A stretch of 64,000 nucleotides of DNA from positions 7,383,001-7,447,000 of the forward strand of contig OY997594.1 in the NCBI GenBank assembly GCA_963921825.1, written 5' to 3'. Numbering within the stretch: the stretch's first letter is position 1; each line of letters begins with the position of its first letter. The notes under the pieces were generated by a model. The model did not search any database. It saw only the letters and a list, made by a program, of their open reading frames with translations, and had not been told where the DNA came from. Positions 40,101-55,100 of the stretch are shown in pieces. Source of the DNA: Erodium maritimum. Lineage: Eukaryota; Streptophyta; Magnoliopsida; Geraniales; Geraniaceae. Made by a program: the position numbers and the translations under genes.

Positions 40101-43100
40101 TTTGCTTTAATTTAGTCCCTGAATTATGTTTTGTTCCAATTTAATCTTCAAGTATACAAATTGTGCCGATTTAGTCCTTTTACTATCTATGTGGTATATA
40201 TGTTGCAAGCTAATCTTTGGGAACAATTTGGACAGATGAATGGCTAAATTGGAACAAAACAAAACTCGGGTACCAAATCAAAATATCCCAAATACATCAG
40301 GGACTAAATCAAACCATTCTCCAAATTATGCACATCTTGTCTACTCTATATTTGTTAAAGGTTTATTGGGTGCAGATGAGCTGTCAAAGTATTTTATTGT
40401 AGGATAAAATGGATTTCACATGGATAAAAACATTAGGAGTAACATATGCAAAATTGAAGAAAGCTTGTACTTATGTTTTAAAGGCAAATGTTTCAAACTA
40501 AATGGTCAAGTTTCCAAATTTTGATTGCATACATGTCAGAGGTTTTTTTTAGAAGAATTGTTTTTCTAGAGTTTAAGAATTAATCTTCTTTTGAGTGGAA
40601 GATGATGAATCAATAAAGGGAGTATGTGGATGATAATTTGCTTATGAAGCATTAGGGGAATCAATTCACGGAAACTCAACTAATCTAATATTTTAGGGTT
40701 AATTGTCCAAAAGTGCACTGAAGTTTTGTCCACAAACGAAAACATGCATAAACTTTTGTCCATGCTTTGAGGGTGTACTAAAGTTTTGTCCACCTACTTT
40801 TTTTAGAAAAACGTAACAGGGATGTTCAGAATGAATGGTCTGGGCAGTTCTTCGCGAATTCAATAGATTTGTGGGATACATAATGCATTTTAAAGTTGTG
40901 TGGGCAATTCATAATGCATTCTATAGTTGTGTGGGCAATACTTTAGGGTAGTTTTCGACAACTAACCTGTTACGTTTTTCTAAAAAAGTCGTGGACAAAA
41001 CTTCAATGCACTTTTTGACAATCAATCCAATATTTTAAGGAAGTAATTGTAGTTCTTTGGTGGATCTAGATGGTAATGGGGTTGTTTCTATACGAAACAT
41101 AATAACCTTAACTTTAGGGAGAAAGATAACTTGACTAAGATTGATAATGATAATGATTATGTGATAAGAACGTTTACTTAAATCCCCAAAATATGAGTAC
41201 TGTTAATTCTCTATGTTTCAATACAATGAGAGCATTCCTTTATATAGGGATTAACTCTATACTAAATAGGAAATACTAATACTAAACAACATAGGAAACC
41301 TAACTCAACTAGGTATAGGAAATACTTGTAACTGGAAATAAACTAAACTCTAACAACCATGAAGTTTGGCTGAACTTGATCATTATAAGATAAAGTCGTT
41401 TAGAAAATGGTTTATAATAACATGTATGTATTATTATGATTTATTTGTAAAATTAGAAATTTAGCTTCTAAACTAAGCAACCCTTAGCTGTTTTTTGCTC
41501 ATGTGAAATTGTTAATTGCTAAAGTCTTTGATATACAATTATCTATTGTTAAGTCTACATTGTATGACATTTTATGAATGTATTAGTTTTATTATTGAGC
41601 CTTCTGCCTTGGTTCGCCTCGAGGCTTTCACCTCGTGAGGTGGAAGGAAAATGCTCCGGTTCTCGTTTTCACCTTTAAAATCTTGGATGGGACAAGCTTG
41701 AGCTCACCTTCACTTCTACTACATGTGATTGTTGCACCACATAGAATTTATCAATTGTCTATTGTCATCCTCTTCATTCCCCATACGATATTCTTAGCTT
41801 CGGCCATAAAGTAGGTCAGTGCGACTACTTTGTTCTACTAGATCCATCTTTTGCCATCACGTCTAGTAAAATCTTGGTTGTGATATCACTTTGGTGCAGC
41901 ATAAGTGTGTTTCGATACAAACTACAAACCTTAAGTTTAGGGGGGAAGGTATTCAACTCTAACTCAAATCAATAATAGTTAATGCGATAATAATGTCTAC
42001 TAAGATCCCAAAGATATATAGAGTTAATCCTCCCAAAACTAATTAGAATAGGAAAACTAAAACAATCAATCCTAATACAATAAGAGAACATCCAACCCTA
42101 ATATAATTAAGAGTTCTAATTACATAGGGCTAATTACCTTTAGTACCCCTTAAGTATTGGTAACACACCTTTTGTACCCCTTATGTAATGGTAACGCACT
42201 GGAAATTTTTTAGGTCAAGGTTATGCCATTTTGATGATCTGTAACCAATTCATAAGACATGTAATTGTTCTGTTACCAATACATAAGGGGTATTAAATGA
42301 TCTGTGACCACTTCATAAGGGGTACTAAAGGTGTGTTACTAAAACGTAAGGACTATTATTGAACGTTATAAAACTTTGGGGTACTAAAGGTGTTTTACCA
42401 ATTCATAAGGGTACAAAAGGTAATTAACCCAATTACATATGCATGTTGTTAGAACTATTTCAGTAATATGTATGTGTTGTTCTTGAAACAGTCACTGCAT
42501 GTTGAGAGACTGGCTCTATATCATGACTCTAACAGTGTTCCCTGGAAGATAGATAAAAGATGGGAAGATCTCTCTCCTAATGAATGGATTGAGGTTTGTT
42601 CTATTGCTGTCTGAAAGTTGACTTGCTTTTATATTTTAACTTGGGTAATGTAGTTGTTAACTTAAATAAGATTCCTAATTATTTCCCTTCTTGAATTATA
42701 TATTCCCCCAGATATTTGAAGATGGTATAACGGAGTGTACAGCGGTGTCTAAATGGGCCAAGAATCGCAACTACTTGCTCTTACCTATTAATGGAGACCT
42801 TAAGTATCATCGTCTGGGAAATGAAGAAAGAAATGATCCCGAGGTTCCATTCGAGAAGGCTGCCCTCGTCCTAAGTGATCTCTCTTTAAGAATTACAGAG
42901 GTTCTGGATATTTTCATACTCAATTGTGGGTTTGATTCTAATTAATGATTCCCAGTTCTATATCCACTTCAGAGAAACCAATTCGAATGACTGAGTTGGC
43001 TTAGTCCCCACCCCCTTTAATAGATCACTTGCAAAAGACATTTGATATAAGATATTGGCCGTATTAACCTTCCTGACCTAGCCAGCCTCATTCATTTCCC

Positions 43101-46100
43101 ACAGTCTCCTCAAATAATACTTACTGGAAGATGATCTGACCCTATTCTCCCTGTCTTGTCTGTTAAACAAAGTGCTGAAATTTGTGTCACTTTGTTTATC
43201 TTTCAGGCGCAGTATCATGACTGGATAAAACTCTTGGAAGTAGTTTCTAGGTACAGAATATATGTTGAAGTTTCCCATTTAAGGCCTCTAGTGCCTGTCA
43301 AGGAAGCTCCTTATTTGTGGTGGCGTTATGCCGCTGAAGCTAGCTTGCAGCAGAAGAAAATGTGGTAATACACGCACACATAGTACACTTTTACTATATG
43401 TGTCCATGTGTGTTAGGTTGTATTTTGTGTTTGTTAATCAGAGAAGTTATTATCATTATAGACGTGTGCGAGTATTGTATCTTTTCATCTTGTTTTCACA
43501 ACATTGCTGGGAATTGAGCTGTCTTTCTGATATATTTTTGTTTCTGAAGTTGGAACCGACTTCACTCTCATTTTCTTTTTCTCTTCAGTTACCGATTTTC
43601 ATGGGACCGAATTCAGTATTTATGTCATCTCCGTCGACGCTACATTCAATTGTATGCTGGTGCTCTGCAGCAGTTATCAAATGCTGATAATTCAGAAACT
43701 AGAGAAATTGAAAAAGATCTTGATTCCAAAGTAATTCTCTTGTGGAGGTATGTGGATTCGGTCATTCCTGGCTGATTTTCTTTTTAATTAATGTTGTTAA
43801 TTATCGTAGGGGGTGCATCTATGTAGTTTGTGTAATAAACAGATGCTGAATCCAACTCGAACAACTTAGAGAGAGTAACATATGGGATTGTGTATGAAAG
43901 AGGGTGGTAATAAGCACTAACACACATATGATTAAATTCTCCTTGAAATGTGTTCTTGCTTTTGGTATATCATCCCAAGACTCAAAGTTCTAATCCAAAT
44001 AAATTTCTTCATTCCAGTTTCTTTGGGTATTATTTACTGTATTAAACTTAATTAATGAAAGATTGTGAAGGGTTGAAATGGTATTTCACTAAACTATAAA
44101 AGTACAAAATCGAACATGAGATCTCTCATATTCAAGCTAAGAAACATACCACCATACCTATTACACGGTTCAATAATGGATATATTACAATACCTGTATA
44201 TTGAGTATAAATAGGGCGGATCATGCTCGTCGGGTTAGAAGGTTTCGCCATTCCTATATGGTAGTGGTGCTGAGGGTGGTAGGGTAAGGGCCGGGAAGGG
44301 AGAGACATCATATGCCTTAGGGCGATTGACTAGATGAGTGATACCTTCCATACCAGTTCCTACCCTTAGATGGGTCATGGAGGCCAGCCACAACTAGCTT
44401 GCCCATGACTTAATGTACACCTTCAAGTACAACTCCTCGGATTATCCAACACAAGTTGGGTCAAGTTGCAAGGTCTAGAGTTTGACCTTTGTTACACATA
44501 TTAACTTCGAATATAATTAAGAGCTTGAAGGTTGATAAAAATAACATTCTTTGATGGGAACAACAATTGGACATCTATAAATACACCTTCCCATCCACGG
44601 TGAAGTATATAGCTATCCCAGGACAAAGGGTCGAATGAGGTAGGGAGCCATATATTAGTTGCTTTGATCGATCTTAGGTAGAGCGCAAATCATTTCTTGA
44701 CATTCAACGTATACCTGTGCCAACCTTAAGTTCTGTCACCTATCTCCCGTGCATAACACTTTTTTCCCCATACAATCACCGAAGTTTGCAATGAAACCCC
44801 CTTCCTATAAGGAGGAGACAAACATTTAAATAAAGTAGGGCAAATATGGAAGGGACACAGTAACAAGAATGAATGTTTTTAAAAATTTATAGGACAACCA
44901 ATTCAAGAACACTAATTTCTTAGCTAAGAATATATACTATATATGTTATAAATTATGTGAAAATATAATTTTAAATTGTATTAAAAATTGATGTAACATG
45001 CAAACAAATATATAATATCTTATTCTTACATGGAAACGATCGATTGAGGTATGCACACTTAATCAGTATCCAAGTGCCTCGCTGGCTGTTGCAATATATA
45101 TTTTATTGTTACTGGATTCATTATTATTTTTTATAAATGGAGGACCCGTATGTTGCACTGCCCTGTGTCACAATGTTCCCCCAGGACTTGCCTTACCTTT
45201 TATGCATGTTTCTCCTGATGATAGTTGTTTCTTTATTCTGGTGCTTCTCACTGTAGGTTACTTGCTCACGCCAAGGTTGAATCTGTTAAATCGAAAGAAG
45301 CAGCTGAGCAGAGGAGGCTGAATAAGGGTGGCTGGTTTTCATTTAGCTGGTTTGTGGCAATCATGTTACTCTTATGTTGCCTTTTGATTGCCTGTTAGTC
45401 TGCAGAAGGCACTATTCCCTTTTTCTCATGTTTGGGTGATCTTTCTCTGTTCTTTAATTCTGTACTAACTTTAATAGGTTTCTCTTATGATAGGGGTGGT
45501 TCAGAGTCTGAAGATGCCTCTGTTGAGGACACTCCCGAGGGATTGCAGTTGTCAGAAGAAAGGCTGACTAATGAAGAATGGCAAGCAGTACATAATCTAC
45601 TAAGTTGCCAACCTGATGAAGAATCAACGTCACATTCAGGAAAGGAAGCACAAAATATGATCCAGCTTCTGGTAACTGTATCCATAGGCAAGGCAGCTGC
45701 GAGGATCATTAGTATAAATGACATTGAGATTGTTTGTGGTAGATTTGAGCAACTTCACCTGTCGACCAAGTTTAAGAATCGGAATCGCAGTATTCAGTGT
45801 GATGTACTATTGAAGTATTATGGTTTATCTGTACCTGAAGGTTCACTTGCCAAGGTTTGCCTACTTTTATTATTTAAGTGCACCTGTATTCAGAGTTCAT
45901 ATAATTGGCTGATTAAAGTTAAGTTGTGTTGGGTTCTGGTGGTAACTTGAGATGTTCATTTTCTCATCTCTTTTCAATATAATAATTAAAGCTATATTCT
46001 TGTCCAACCTTTTGATCTATTAAAATTAAATATATTTTCTGTTTGTAGCTAAAATAAATACTGGATCCCATCACTATTAAAGCTATATTCTTGTCCAACC

Positions 46101-49100
46101 TTTTGATCTATTAAAATTAAATATATTTTCTGTTTGTAGCTAAAATAAATACTGGATCCCATCACTATTTACTTTGTTACTCTTGGGTGCATTTTTTTTT
46201 CCTTACCTAATATTCTGCTATTTACTCAAAAAAATATTCTGCTATTTGTTTTGCAGAGTGTTTGCAGTGAACAGAAAGTGAATGCATTGACTGCTAGTTT
46301 TGTATACTTACCTATTGGGGAGAATGTTGACTGGAGGCTGTCAGCTACAATTTCTCCTTGCCATGTCACGGTGACTTCTCAATTTCAGATCTCTATTGCC
46401 ATAATCTCTTATCTTGAAATATTACTCTACTTGCATTGTTGATCATACCTATTAAGCTTCTTATTCTTCTTCTCTCGCAGCTGGTCTGAACCAAACTATT
46501 TCCATGCTAATCAATAACCATATGCTTAATGTGTGTTTTCTCTTGCACAATGGTCTTAAGCAAGCCACCCGTACACCAATCAATAACTACATGTTGAAAT
46601 TTTGTTTCATAAAATCAGCACTATTATTCAATTCTCCAATCAGTTACAGCATAATGAAATTGTGTTCACAAAATCTGCTGTTGAATTTAACTCTTCACAT
46701 TGTTGTGGGGTAAAATCATAATGACCTAGTACCGCTGGTTGCTACTGGAGTGTCATTCAAGTATAGAGTTGAACTAAGAACAACTTTATATTTGGTAACA
46801 GTGGTGCTTTTAATTAAAATGTACATTTGAGTGTTTGATTCCGAGGAATATGATTGCAGTGAAGATTGGTAATGGTGTGTTTGGATACATTTGTGTTTGT
46901 TAGAATTCGGAAGCGTGATACTGGTATCTAATCAGCTCATGACTATAATACTTAACTTATTTATTTGAGGGTTTTGCAAGATAAAGGGTTATATGTTTAC
47001 TCACTGCAGTTTGCTTGAACAATTAGGAGCTACTATGGTGTCACTATTGCAGCCTTTACGAATCTAAAAAGGCTGAATGCTCAAGTAGCTTGCTGAGTTA
47101 ACACATGTGGTTTTATAGTTTTCATTTGGAGTGTTCACTACTTTGTTACTTTCTGGAAGTAAAGAGTAGTACTCCCACGTCCATGGGTGGTAATATAATT
47201 AAGCAGCAAAATCCATATGAGAGTCTAACCCGACTAACAGGCTTGACATTTCAGTATCACTTATATAAAGGCCAGTGTTGCTGTATCTCACATTGATTGT
47301 GCATTGTGGTTGGAGTCTAAGATTGCTTTAGATACCAACCTTGCCATTGCATTCAGTCCCTCCTACCAGAGCATTGCATATAACTGACTGTCTAGATGCC
47401 TTCACCCCATGAATATATTTTTACTGGCATTGAATGATAAAAAATTACCCTTTTCGTCTTTATAACTACATATTGTTTCAATGAGCATGAGCCCCAATTT
47501 GTCTTTACAACTAATATTTTGAATGAGTATACGCTGGAATTGACCAAAAGTATGTAAAGCAAAGTACTGTATCTAGATTGTGGCACATTTAGATGTTTTT
47601 GTCCTTTGCAATCTTTTTCAGTGCAACTGAAATCTGCATTACTGATGGCCCTTGAATGCATATGCCTTTCTGTTTGCTGATTGTTCCCCTAACCTCAAAT
47701 TGATACTGCATTCCAGTTGTATTTATAAATTTGTTCATTGACTGTGTTCTAATGGAGAAGGGAGGGTACGATAAAAATTGAGTATATATATATATAGGGT
47801 TAGTTGCCAAAAAGTGCACTGAAGTTTTGTCCACCGGTTTTTTTTAGAAAAACGTAACAGGGATGTTCAGAATGAATGGTCTGGGCAGTTTTTCACGGAT
47901 TCAATAGATTTGTGGGCAATACATAATGCATTCTATGAGGGTTCTAAATATCCCGAGATCCCGCCGCGATCCCCCCGCGATCGCGGCAAGATCAAGGAAA
48001 AATGGGACCAGCTATACCGATATCTGAAAACGCGATCAATGCGCTCAACTCGCCAAGTCAAGTCGGTCAACACGCTGAAAATGGGATAAAACAGATTTTT
48101 TTTAACTTTTTACTTATTTGCCTGATTAACCCCCTTAAGCCAACCACTTCTCTCTCTCTCAGATTTGTTCCCTCCACTTCAGATCTTTTAGGGTTTGAAG
48201 GTGACCTTGTCTTTTGTAAGATGATGAACAAATATGAACTTCTTTTGTAACTTGTTATTAATATATGTACTATATATATTACTATATACGTATTAAATAC
48301 AAAACGAGATTTGCCTATATCACTCCGTTATCTCCCCGTTAAATTGAAATAGAACCTGGTATTCTATAGTTGTGTAGGCAATTCATAATGCATTCTATAG
48401 TTCTGTGGGCAATACTTTAGGGTAGTTTTCAACAATTAACCTGTTACGACAAAATTTCAGTGCACCCACAAAGCATGAACAAAAGTTTATGAATGTTTTC
48501 GTTCGTGGGCAAAACTTTAGTGCACTTTTTGACAATTAACCCATATATATATTTACAAGGTTAATTGCCAAAACCTACCCTAAAGTATTGTTCACTGCCA
48601 AAAACAACCTTATCTTTTGTCCACGCTTCTAAGGTGCACAAAGTATTTGCCCACCGTCGTTTTGCGGGAAACAACGGATTACATCTTTGGCTTATCATTT
48701 CTGATAACACTCGTCATTTTGCAGTAGGATTGTGGGAAATTCATAATGCATTCAATAGTTTGTGGACAATAACATTTTTCTAACTGACAACGGTTGACAA
48801 TACTTTCTGCATCTTAAAAGCATGGACAAAAGATAAGGTCTTTTTTTGGCCGTGGACAATACTTTAGGGTAGGTTTTGGCAATTAACCCACATATATATA
48901 TTTAAATATGCTGTACTAAATATATACAGCTCATCGTATCAATCAAGCAAATTGGAGTTACTTGCTAAACTATATTCTGTTTATTTTATGCTGTGTTTTT
49001 TTGTATTATAATTTATATTTGATCTAATAGTGCAAATATGAATGTGAAAAATGTTCTATATGTTTCTACTATCCACAATCTCCTTATATATAACATGCAA

Positions 49101-52100
49101 ACCAATATGAAATCTCACTTCTAATAGGTTTTGATGGAAAGTTGTGATCGCGTTATGGAGTTCGTGAAGAGGAGCAATGCAGTTAGTCCAGCTGTTGCTT
49201 TTGAAACTGCAACTGCTTTGCAGGTGATTGGAATGTCACCTAAGGGCTACTAATTCTTTATCTCTCCCCCCCCCCCCCCCCCCCCCTAAGTAAATAGTAA
49301 TGCAAAAAATTAAAATGCTGTTACAACCTTCTATGCCAATTGCAGATGAAGATAGAGAAGGTGACTCGTCGAGCACAGGAGCAATTTCAGATGGTGTTGG
49401 AGGAGCAAAGCAGGTTCAGGCCTGCTATTATTGTCTTGTCATATTTTTTGTGGTGCTACTCTTTTTGTGTGTGTGAATTATAATCCCTGTTTCCCAATTC
49501 TAATTACCTATATGCAAGTTCCATGTTTGTTTAATTATAAAGCAGTGAAATATGGCATTATGAGCAAAGAAGTAGTGTAAAGATTACGAATTGAGAAAAC
49601 CTTCTTGTAAGATAGATGTTTATGAATTATCATTAGCTCAAATGCAAAGATTATGTGATGATATTTCTGTCATGTGAAGTTACAGTCCAAAACTGACAAA
49701 TTTACCATCACACATAGATAATCCATGTGAGAGGCACCTTAGGTTCTGGTGATAGTTATATTTAAGTGTTTTGCGCTCTAGGAAATTGCTGGTGTAAGGT
49801 TTTTACCATGCATCGTGTATGACAAAACCCAGCCCTTTCTGGACGTCTTTGTTGAGTTGATTATCATTAACTTGGTTGACAAAAATTATATGCTTGTTGG
49901 TGTATTATACGTTATATTTTCTTCTAACATCCACTTTGCGAGATCTTAAATATGTCTTTGAGGAATGCTACTTTACTGAACTTCGTCGTCCAGTTATATA
50001 CTATTAGTGAGGTATTTGCACAATAATTTTGTAGTACTGCTGGCCTTAAAACTTGCTGGTGCTTTGATAAGTCACAATAACTCTTATGAAACTTTACAAT
50101 GTAGCAATGTTGTAACTAGTAAATATGAGCTGAAGCCCTCGACGTCTTTGGTAGTAAAGACAGAAAATGTTGTGTGGTTGTTAGAGTTCTGGAAGGAAAA
50201 TTATTATGTATTTGGTCAAGGTGTGCTGGAGGAGTTGAGCTTGGTGATGTGCAGGTGTGTCACTAAGCAATCATTATTTGAGCATGAAACTTGAGGGGGA
50301 AGAATGATTGGGATGGTTGGACTAGCCGACTAGGTGATGATAATTTTTTCTTGCAGAAGATTTAGTTAATCTTGAGAATAGGTAGTGATATATTTTCGTG
50401 AGTTGCAAACTGCTCTGGCAAGATACTCTGTGTAAATTTAAAACCTTTGTAATATCATTTTGTTTTCTTCTCCTTTGCTTCAATTATTGAAGAAAAAACC
50501 AATTCATTTGATTAATTCTGAATTTTCCTTTTCAGATTTGCTCTTGACATTGATTTTGATGCTCCAAAAGTTAGAGTACCTATAAAGAAGAGTGGCTCTT
50601 CCGAACAAGATAGCCATTTTCTCTTGGATTTTGGTCATTTTACTGTGCACACCAATGTATTTTTTGTCACTTTATCTTTTGAATATTTGGGTTCTCATTG
50701 GCATTGTTTAAAATAATTATTTACTACTGCAGGAACATCAGCCGGATGAGCAGAGGCAGAATTTATATTCTCGTTTTTATATATCTGGAAGAGATATTGC
50801 TGCTTTCTTTACAGATCACTGCCCTGGCTGTGAAAAGCATACTTCAGTCTTGCCCAGTTATTGTGATCAGCAAGGTGAACCTATGATGGATAAATGTGGC
50901 AATTTCTACTCACTTATTGATAGGTGTGGAATGGCAGTAATTGTTGATCAGGTATCAATGATAGTTGTTGTACTTATCAATAGGAGTTCTACTCTTGCTG
51001 CAGTTTAATCGAACAGTCCATTCTGATCAATTTTGTGTATTTGTTGAAGATTAAAGTTCCGCACCCAAGTTACCCATCATCACGTATATCTGTCCAAGTG
51101 CCAAACCTTAGTGTACATTTCTCCCCAGCACGATATGGTAAACTCATGGAATTGTTAAATATGCTACAAGGCACAATTGAAACTTGTGCTCAGCCTACTG
51201 ATGAAAATTCCCAAGCTGAAGTTGCTCTTTGGAGTTCCACGGATCTTGCTACAAGCGCTAGAATTCTTGTTTGGACGGTAAGTCTGCAACTTCATGGAAA
51301 AGAATCTGATCACATATTAATTGACATGTAGCTGAATGGTTGATTCTAATGCTTCCTATAATAAACCTTCTTAAGGGGATAGGCAATTCCGTAGCCACTT
51401 GGCAGCCTTGTTTTCTTGTTCTGTCTGGATTGTATCTCTATGTTTTGGAGTCCGAAATGTCCCTGTACTACCAGCGGTATTTGAGGTATGCCGTTTTCTT
51501 TATCCATTCTGTTATGTTCTTTGTGAAACCCCTATTTTTTTTTGTTTATTCATCTAGCTGTTTGTCATTCAAATGTGTGGAAATTTATTTTTCTGATAGT
51601 GATCCTTTTCTGTTGATAAGAAGCATGTGGTTGGTGCTTTTGTACATTGTTACTTTAAAAATTTTGTTGCAATACTGCAGCATGGCCAGTAGACGGGTAC
51701 ATGAGGTTCCTTTTGAAAATGTTGGTGGCTCACAGTTCTGTTTGGCTGTTAGTTTCCGAGGCATGGAAGCTCAGAAAGTAAGTTTTGTTGGTTTCAAGTA
51801 AAATAGTCATTTAGCCTTTATGTTTTGCTATTCAAGGGTAATTGAATGCATGACCCTCACCTGCTTTTCAATTTTTTTTTTATAGTTTTCTTCTATTCTT
51901 GATATACAGCCTCCCTGAAAATTTGGGGTAAGTCTGCATGTGCACATAGATGACCCTATCCAGGCCTCAAACTGGTGGAGCTTCTTGCATTGGGTTGCTC
52001 CTCTTGGCAGGGCATACCTTGTCATACAAGCTCTGGGCCGGTCTATTTTGGTTTGAACAATACATTTTCAGCATTTGTTAGGGTATACTATATACTTGAC

Positions 52101-55100
52101 AAGATCAAATACTTCCATAACTGAGGAGTTTTGCTTCGATGGATGAACTAGATTGTAGGTTTCACATTATCTAGTTTTTCTTTTCGCTTATGTTAAATGT
52201 TACAACTTTGTTACAAATGTTGCTCTTTTTTAAGTTATCAGACCATAAACGGGGCTGTTCAGTGTCAGATTATTGGACATCACTTTATTCCATGATGTAT
52301 TGGAGGACATTGTAGATGATGAGAAATATAATATATTTGGCGTTGACTATTTTTCTTTACCTGCTTGTTTATTGAATTTTGCATGGATACAGTATTCATT
52401 TTTTCAGAGGCACGGGTAATCCTTTTGTACTCATTTTGCATGGAAACATTGTTGTTTACTGTTTATTATTATCATATGGTGGTGATGACAGGCCTTGGAG
52501 TCTTCTAGTACCTGGGTGGTAGAATTTCGGGATATGGATGAGAAGGCCATTTGGTTGAAACAACTTGTGCAAGCAACCTATAAAGCTTCCGTATGATATG
52601 ATTTTTCTTGTCATTATTTATTTATTTGCTGCTATGTTTACCATGATATGTATTTATTGTTGCAATTTATATGTGTACTTATGCAGGCTCCTCCATCTGA
52701 TGAATTGGATGAATCTCATGCCACGGAATACAAATCCGCAGATCTTGTGATTAATGGGTCATTGTTGGAAACAAAGTTATTTATATATGGAAAGGTCAGA
52801 CAGTCCATCTGTTTAATGTTTAACTTATAATAGTTAATTGAACTGGCTTAATTGTTTAATTTGGTACTGGTTTCACATAATGCTCATTGGATACATTATA
52901 CCTGTTAAGTGAAATAACGGTTGATAGTACTTTGCAGACTGGTCTGAGTGATGGCGATCATCTTGAAGAGAATCCTATTGTTGAGGTTTTTATGGGTGGG
53001 GGAAAGGTTGGTATTGCAAGTTTATTTGGTACTGCAATAGTTCCTCCAGTTTTCTTGTTAGGATTTTGAAAATTTTGTTGGAACTAGTTCAGAATGATTA
53101 ATTCCTTTTCATGTTAGTTGAAAGGACATGTATGCATCGTTTTTTTGCTATTGCGCGGTGCATATAACTGGCATAAAATGATGTAGCATCCCAAAATATC
53201 AGATGTCATTTACTTTTGGTTCCCCATAAAATAGAAAATTTCTGAATGCCCTGTTTATTTAGGACAGGATGAAATGGTTCACTAGCAATCTGCTTAAGTA
53301 AATTTACATGATAAAGGATATGTTGAATGGATATCCGGCTTTCCTGATTACCTTCTTTTGAGCAACTCCAGATCAGCTCACCATAACTCATGAAAATCCA
53401 TGTCTATCTCACTATCATCTGACAGGTGCACGTAATTCGATGGGAAGGTGACCTGACAGTCAAGATGAAATTGCATTCTTTGAAAATTAAAGACGAACTT
53501 CAAGGTCTTCAGTCTACGCATCCCCAGTATCTTGCTTTCTCTGTTCTGAAGAATGAGAATGTAGGTTCTTCTACTGGCGCTTTAGATAGCCATGAGCATG
53601 AGAATGGGACACCCCTCCCATTGACAGAGGATGATGATTTCATAGATGCATTACCAGAATTTTTGTCTTCATCAGATCCAGGCTTTTCTCCTCATAACAT
53701 GGATACGTCTCACAGCGGAACGATGAGGGACATATTGGATTCTGTTGGAGTTGACTCTCCTCAAAGCTCAAGAGATCCAGGAAAAGGAAAAGGTATTTCT
53801 GGTGAGATATTCTATGAGGCACATGGGGGTGAGGGTAATGATTTTGTGTGTGTTACCTTCGCCACTAAGACCCCTGGTTCTCCCAATTATGATGGGATAG
53901 ATACACAGGTACCTCATAGGATCACGGAAATCCTAATCTTCAAAATTCATTTTTCTATATTATTATCCATTATTCTACTGATGTATCCAATTTCATATTT
54001 TCAGATGAGTATACGGATGTCTCAACTAGAATTCTTTTTCAACAGACCAACTCTTGTTGCCTTAATGGGTTTTGGATCTGATTTGGGCGGTGGAAATTCC
54101 ACCCCAAGTAGCGCTGAAGTTACTGAAACGTCAGATGATATTTCGTCTATGAGCAAGGAGAAGGCTGAGGACAGTGGGCGTATTAAAGGATTGCTGGGGT
54201 TTGGTAAAGGCCGTGTTGTGTTTTATTTAAACATGAATGTGGACAGCTTTACCATATTTCTTAATAAAGAGGATGGCTCTCAGCTTGCAATGCTTGTACA
54301 AGAAAGTTTTTTGTTGGATTTTAAGGTACTGGGAATGCTTGGTTTACACTGACTTCCTCCCTGTTTGTTTCTCTTCCAGTATCTGCTGTCATATTATAAA
54401 ATGAGAACATGAATCTTATCACAATTGTCTATGTAAAAAGGAATTGCAAAACCGTATATTTCTTTCTAAGTTTGTACAATTTTATTTTTACCGTTCTAAA
54501 AATATTGGAATAAATTTCTGTTTTAGTTGAAACTTCGGTAAGATGTTCCTTCTTATTCCATCCTTCCTCTTGTCTTTCTTCCTTTCTCCTTTTTGTAGGT
54601 CTACCCTGGTTCTATTTCAATTGAAGGTACGCTAGGAAATCTCCGACTATGTGACATGTCACTTGGTTCAGATCACTGTTGGGGATGGCTTTGTGATATA
54701 CGTAACCCTGGGATGGAATCACTCATCAAAGTATGGCATCCTTCGTCCGCAGTTCAATAGCTCTGAACTTTTGTTTCTTCTTATGTTTCATTCATGATTT
54801 ACTTGCATGATTCCTGTTCTCTCTTTTCTTTTCCAGATCAAATTTAACTCTTATAGTGCTGAAGATGATGATTATGAAGGATATGATTATAGCTTGAGTG
54901 GTCGACTTTCCGCTGTTCGCATTGTTTTCCTTTATCGTTTTATTAGTGAGGTATGCATGGGAACTCCTGATTATTGTTTCTCTTGACTGCAATGAAGACC
55001 ATGTTAGCTGCATTTTGCTAATATAACTGAAGTTTTCCTTCATCTAAGTTTAAGATAGTTATGGATGCACGGTTCTGCAGATAACTGCATACTTCATGGA

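Noticed and set aside
47937-48359. Gene fragment starting at 48002
   Set aside because: Short frame without family features inside a small inserted element.
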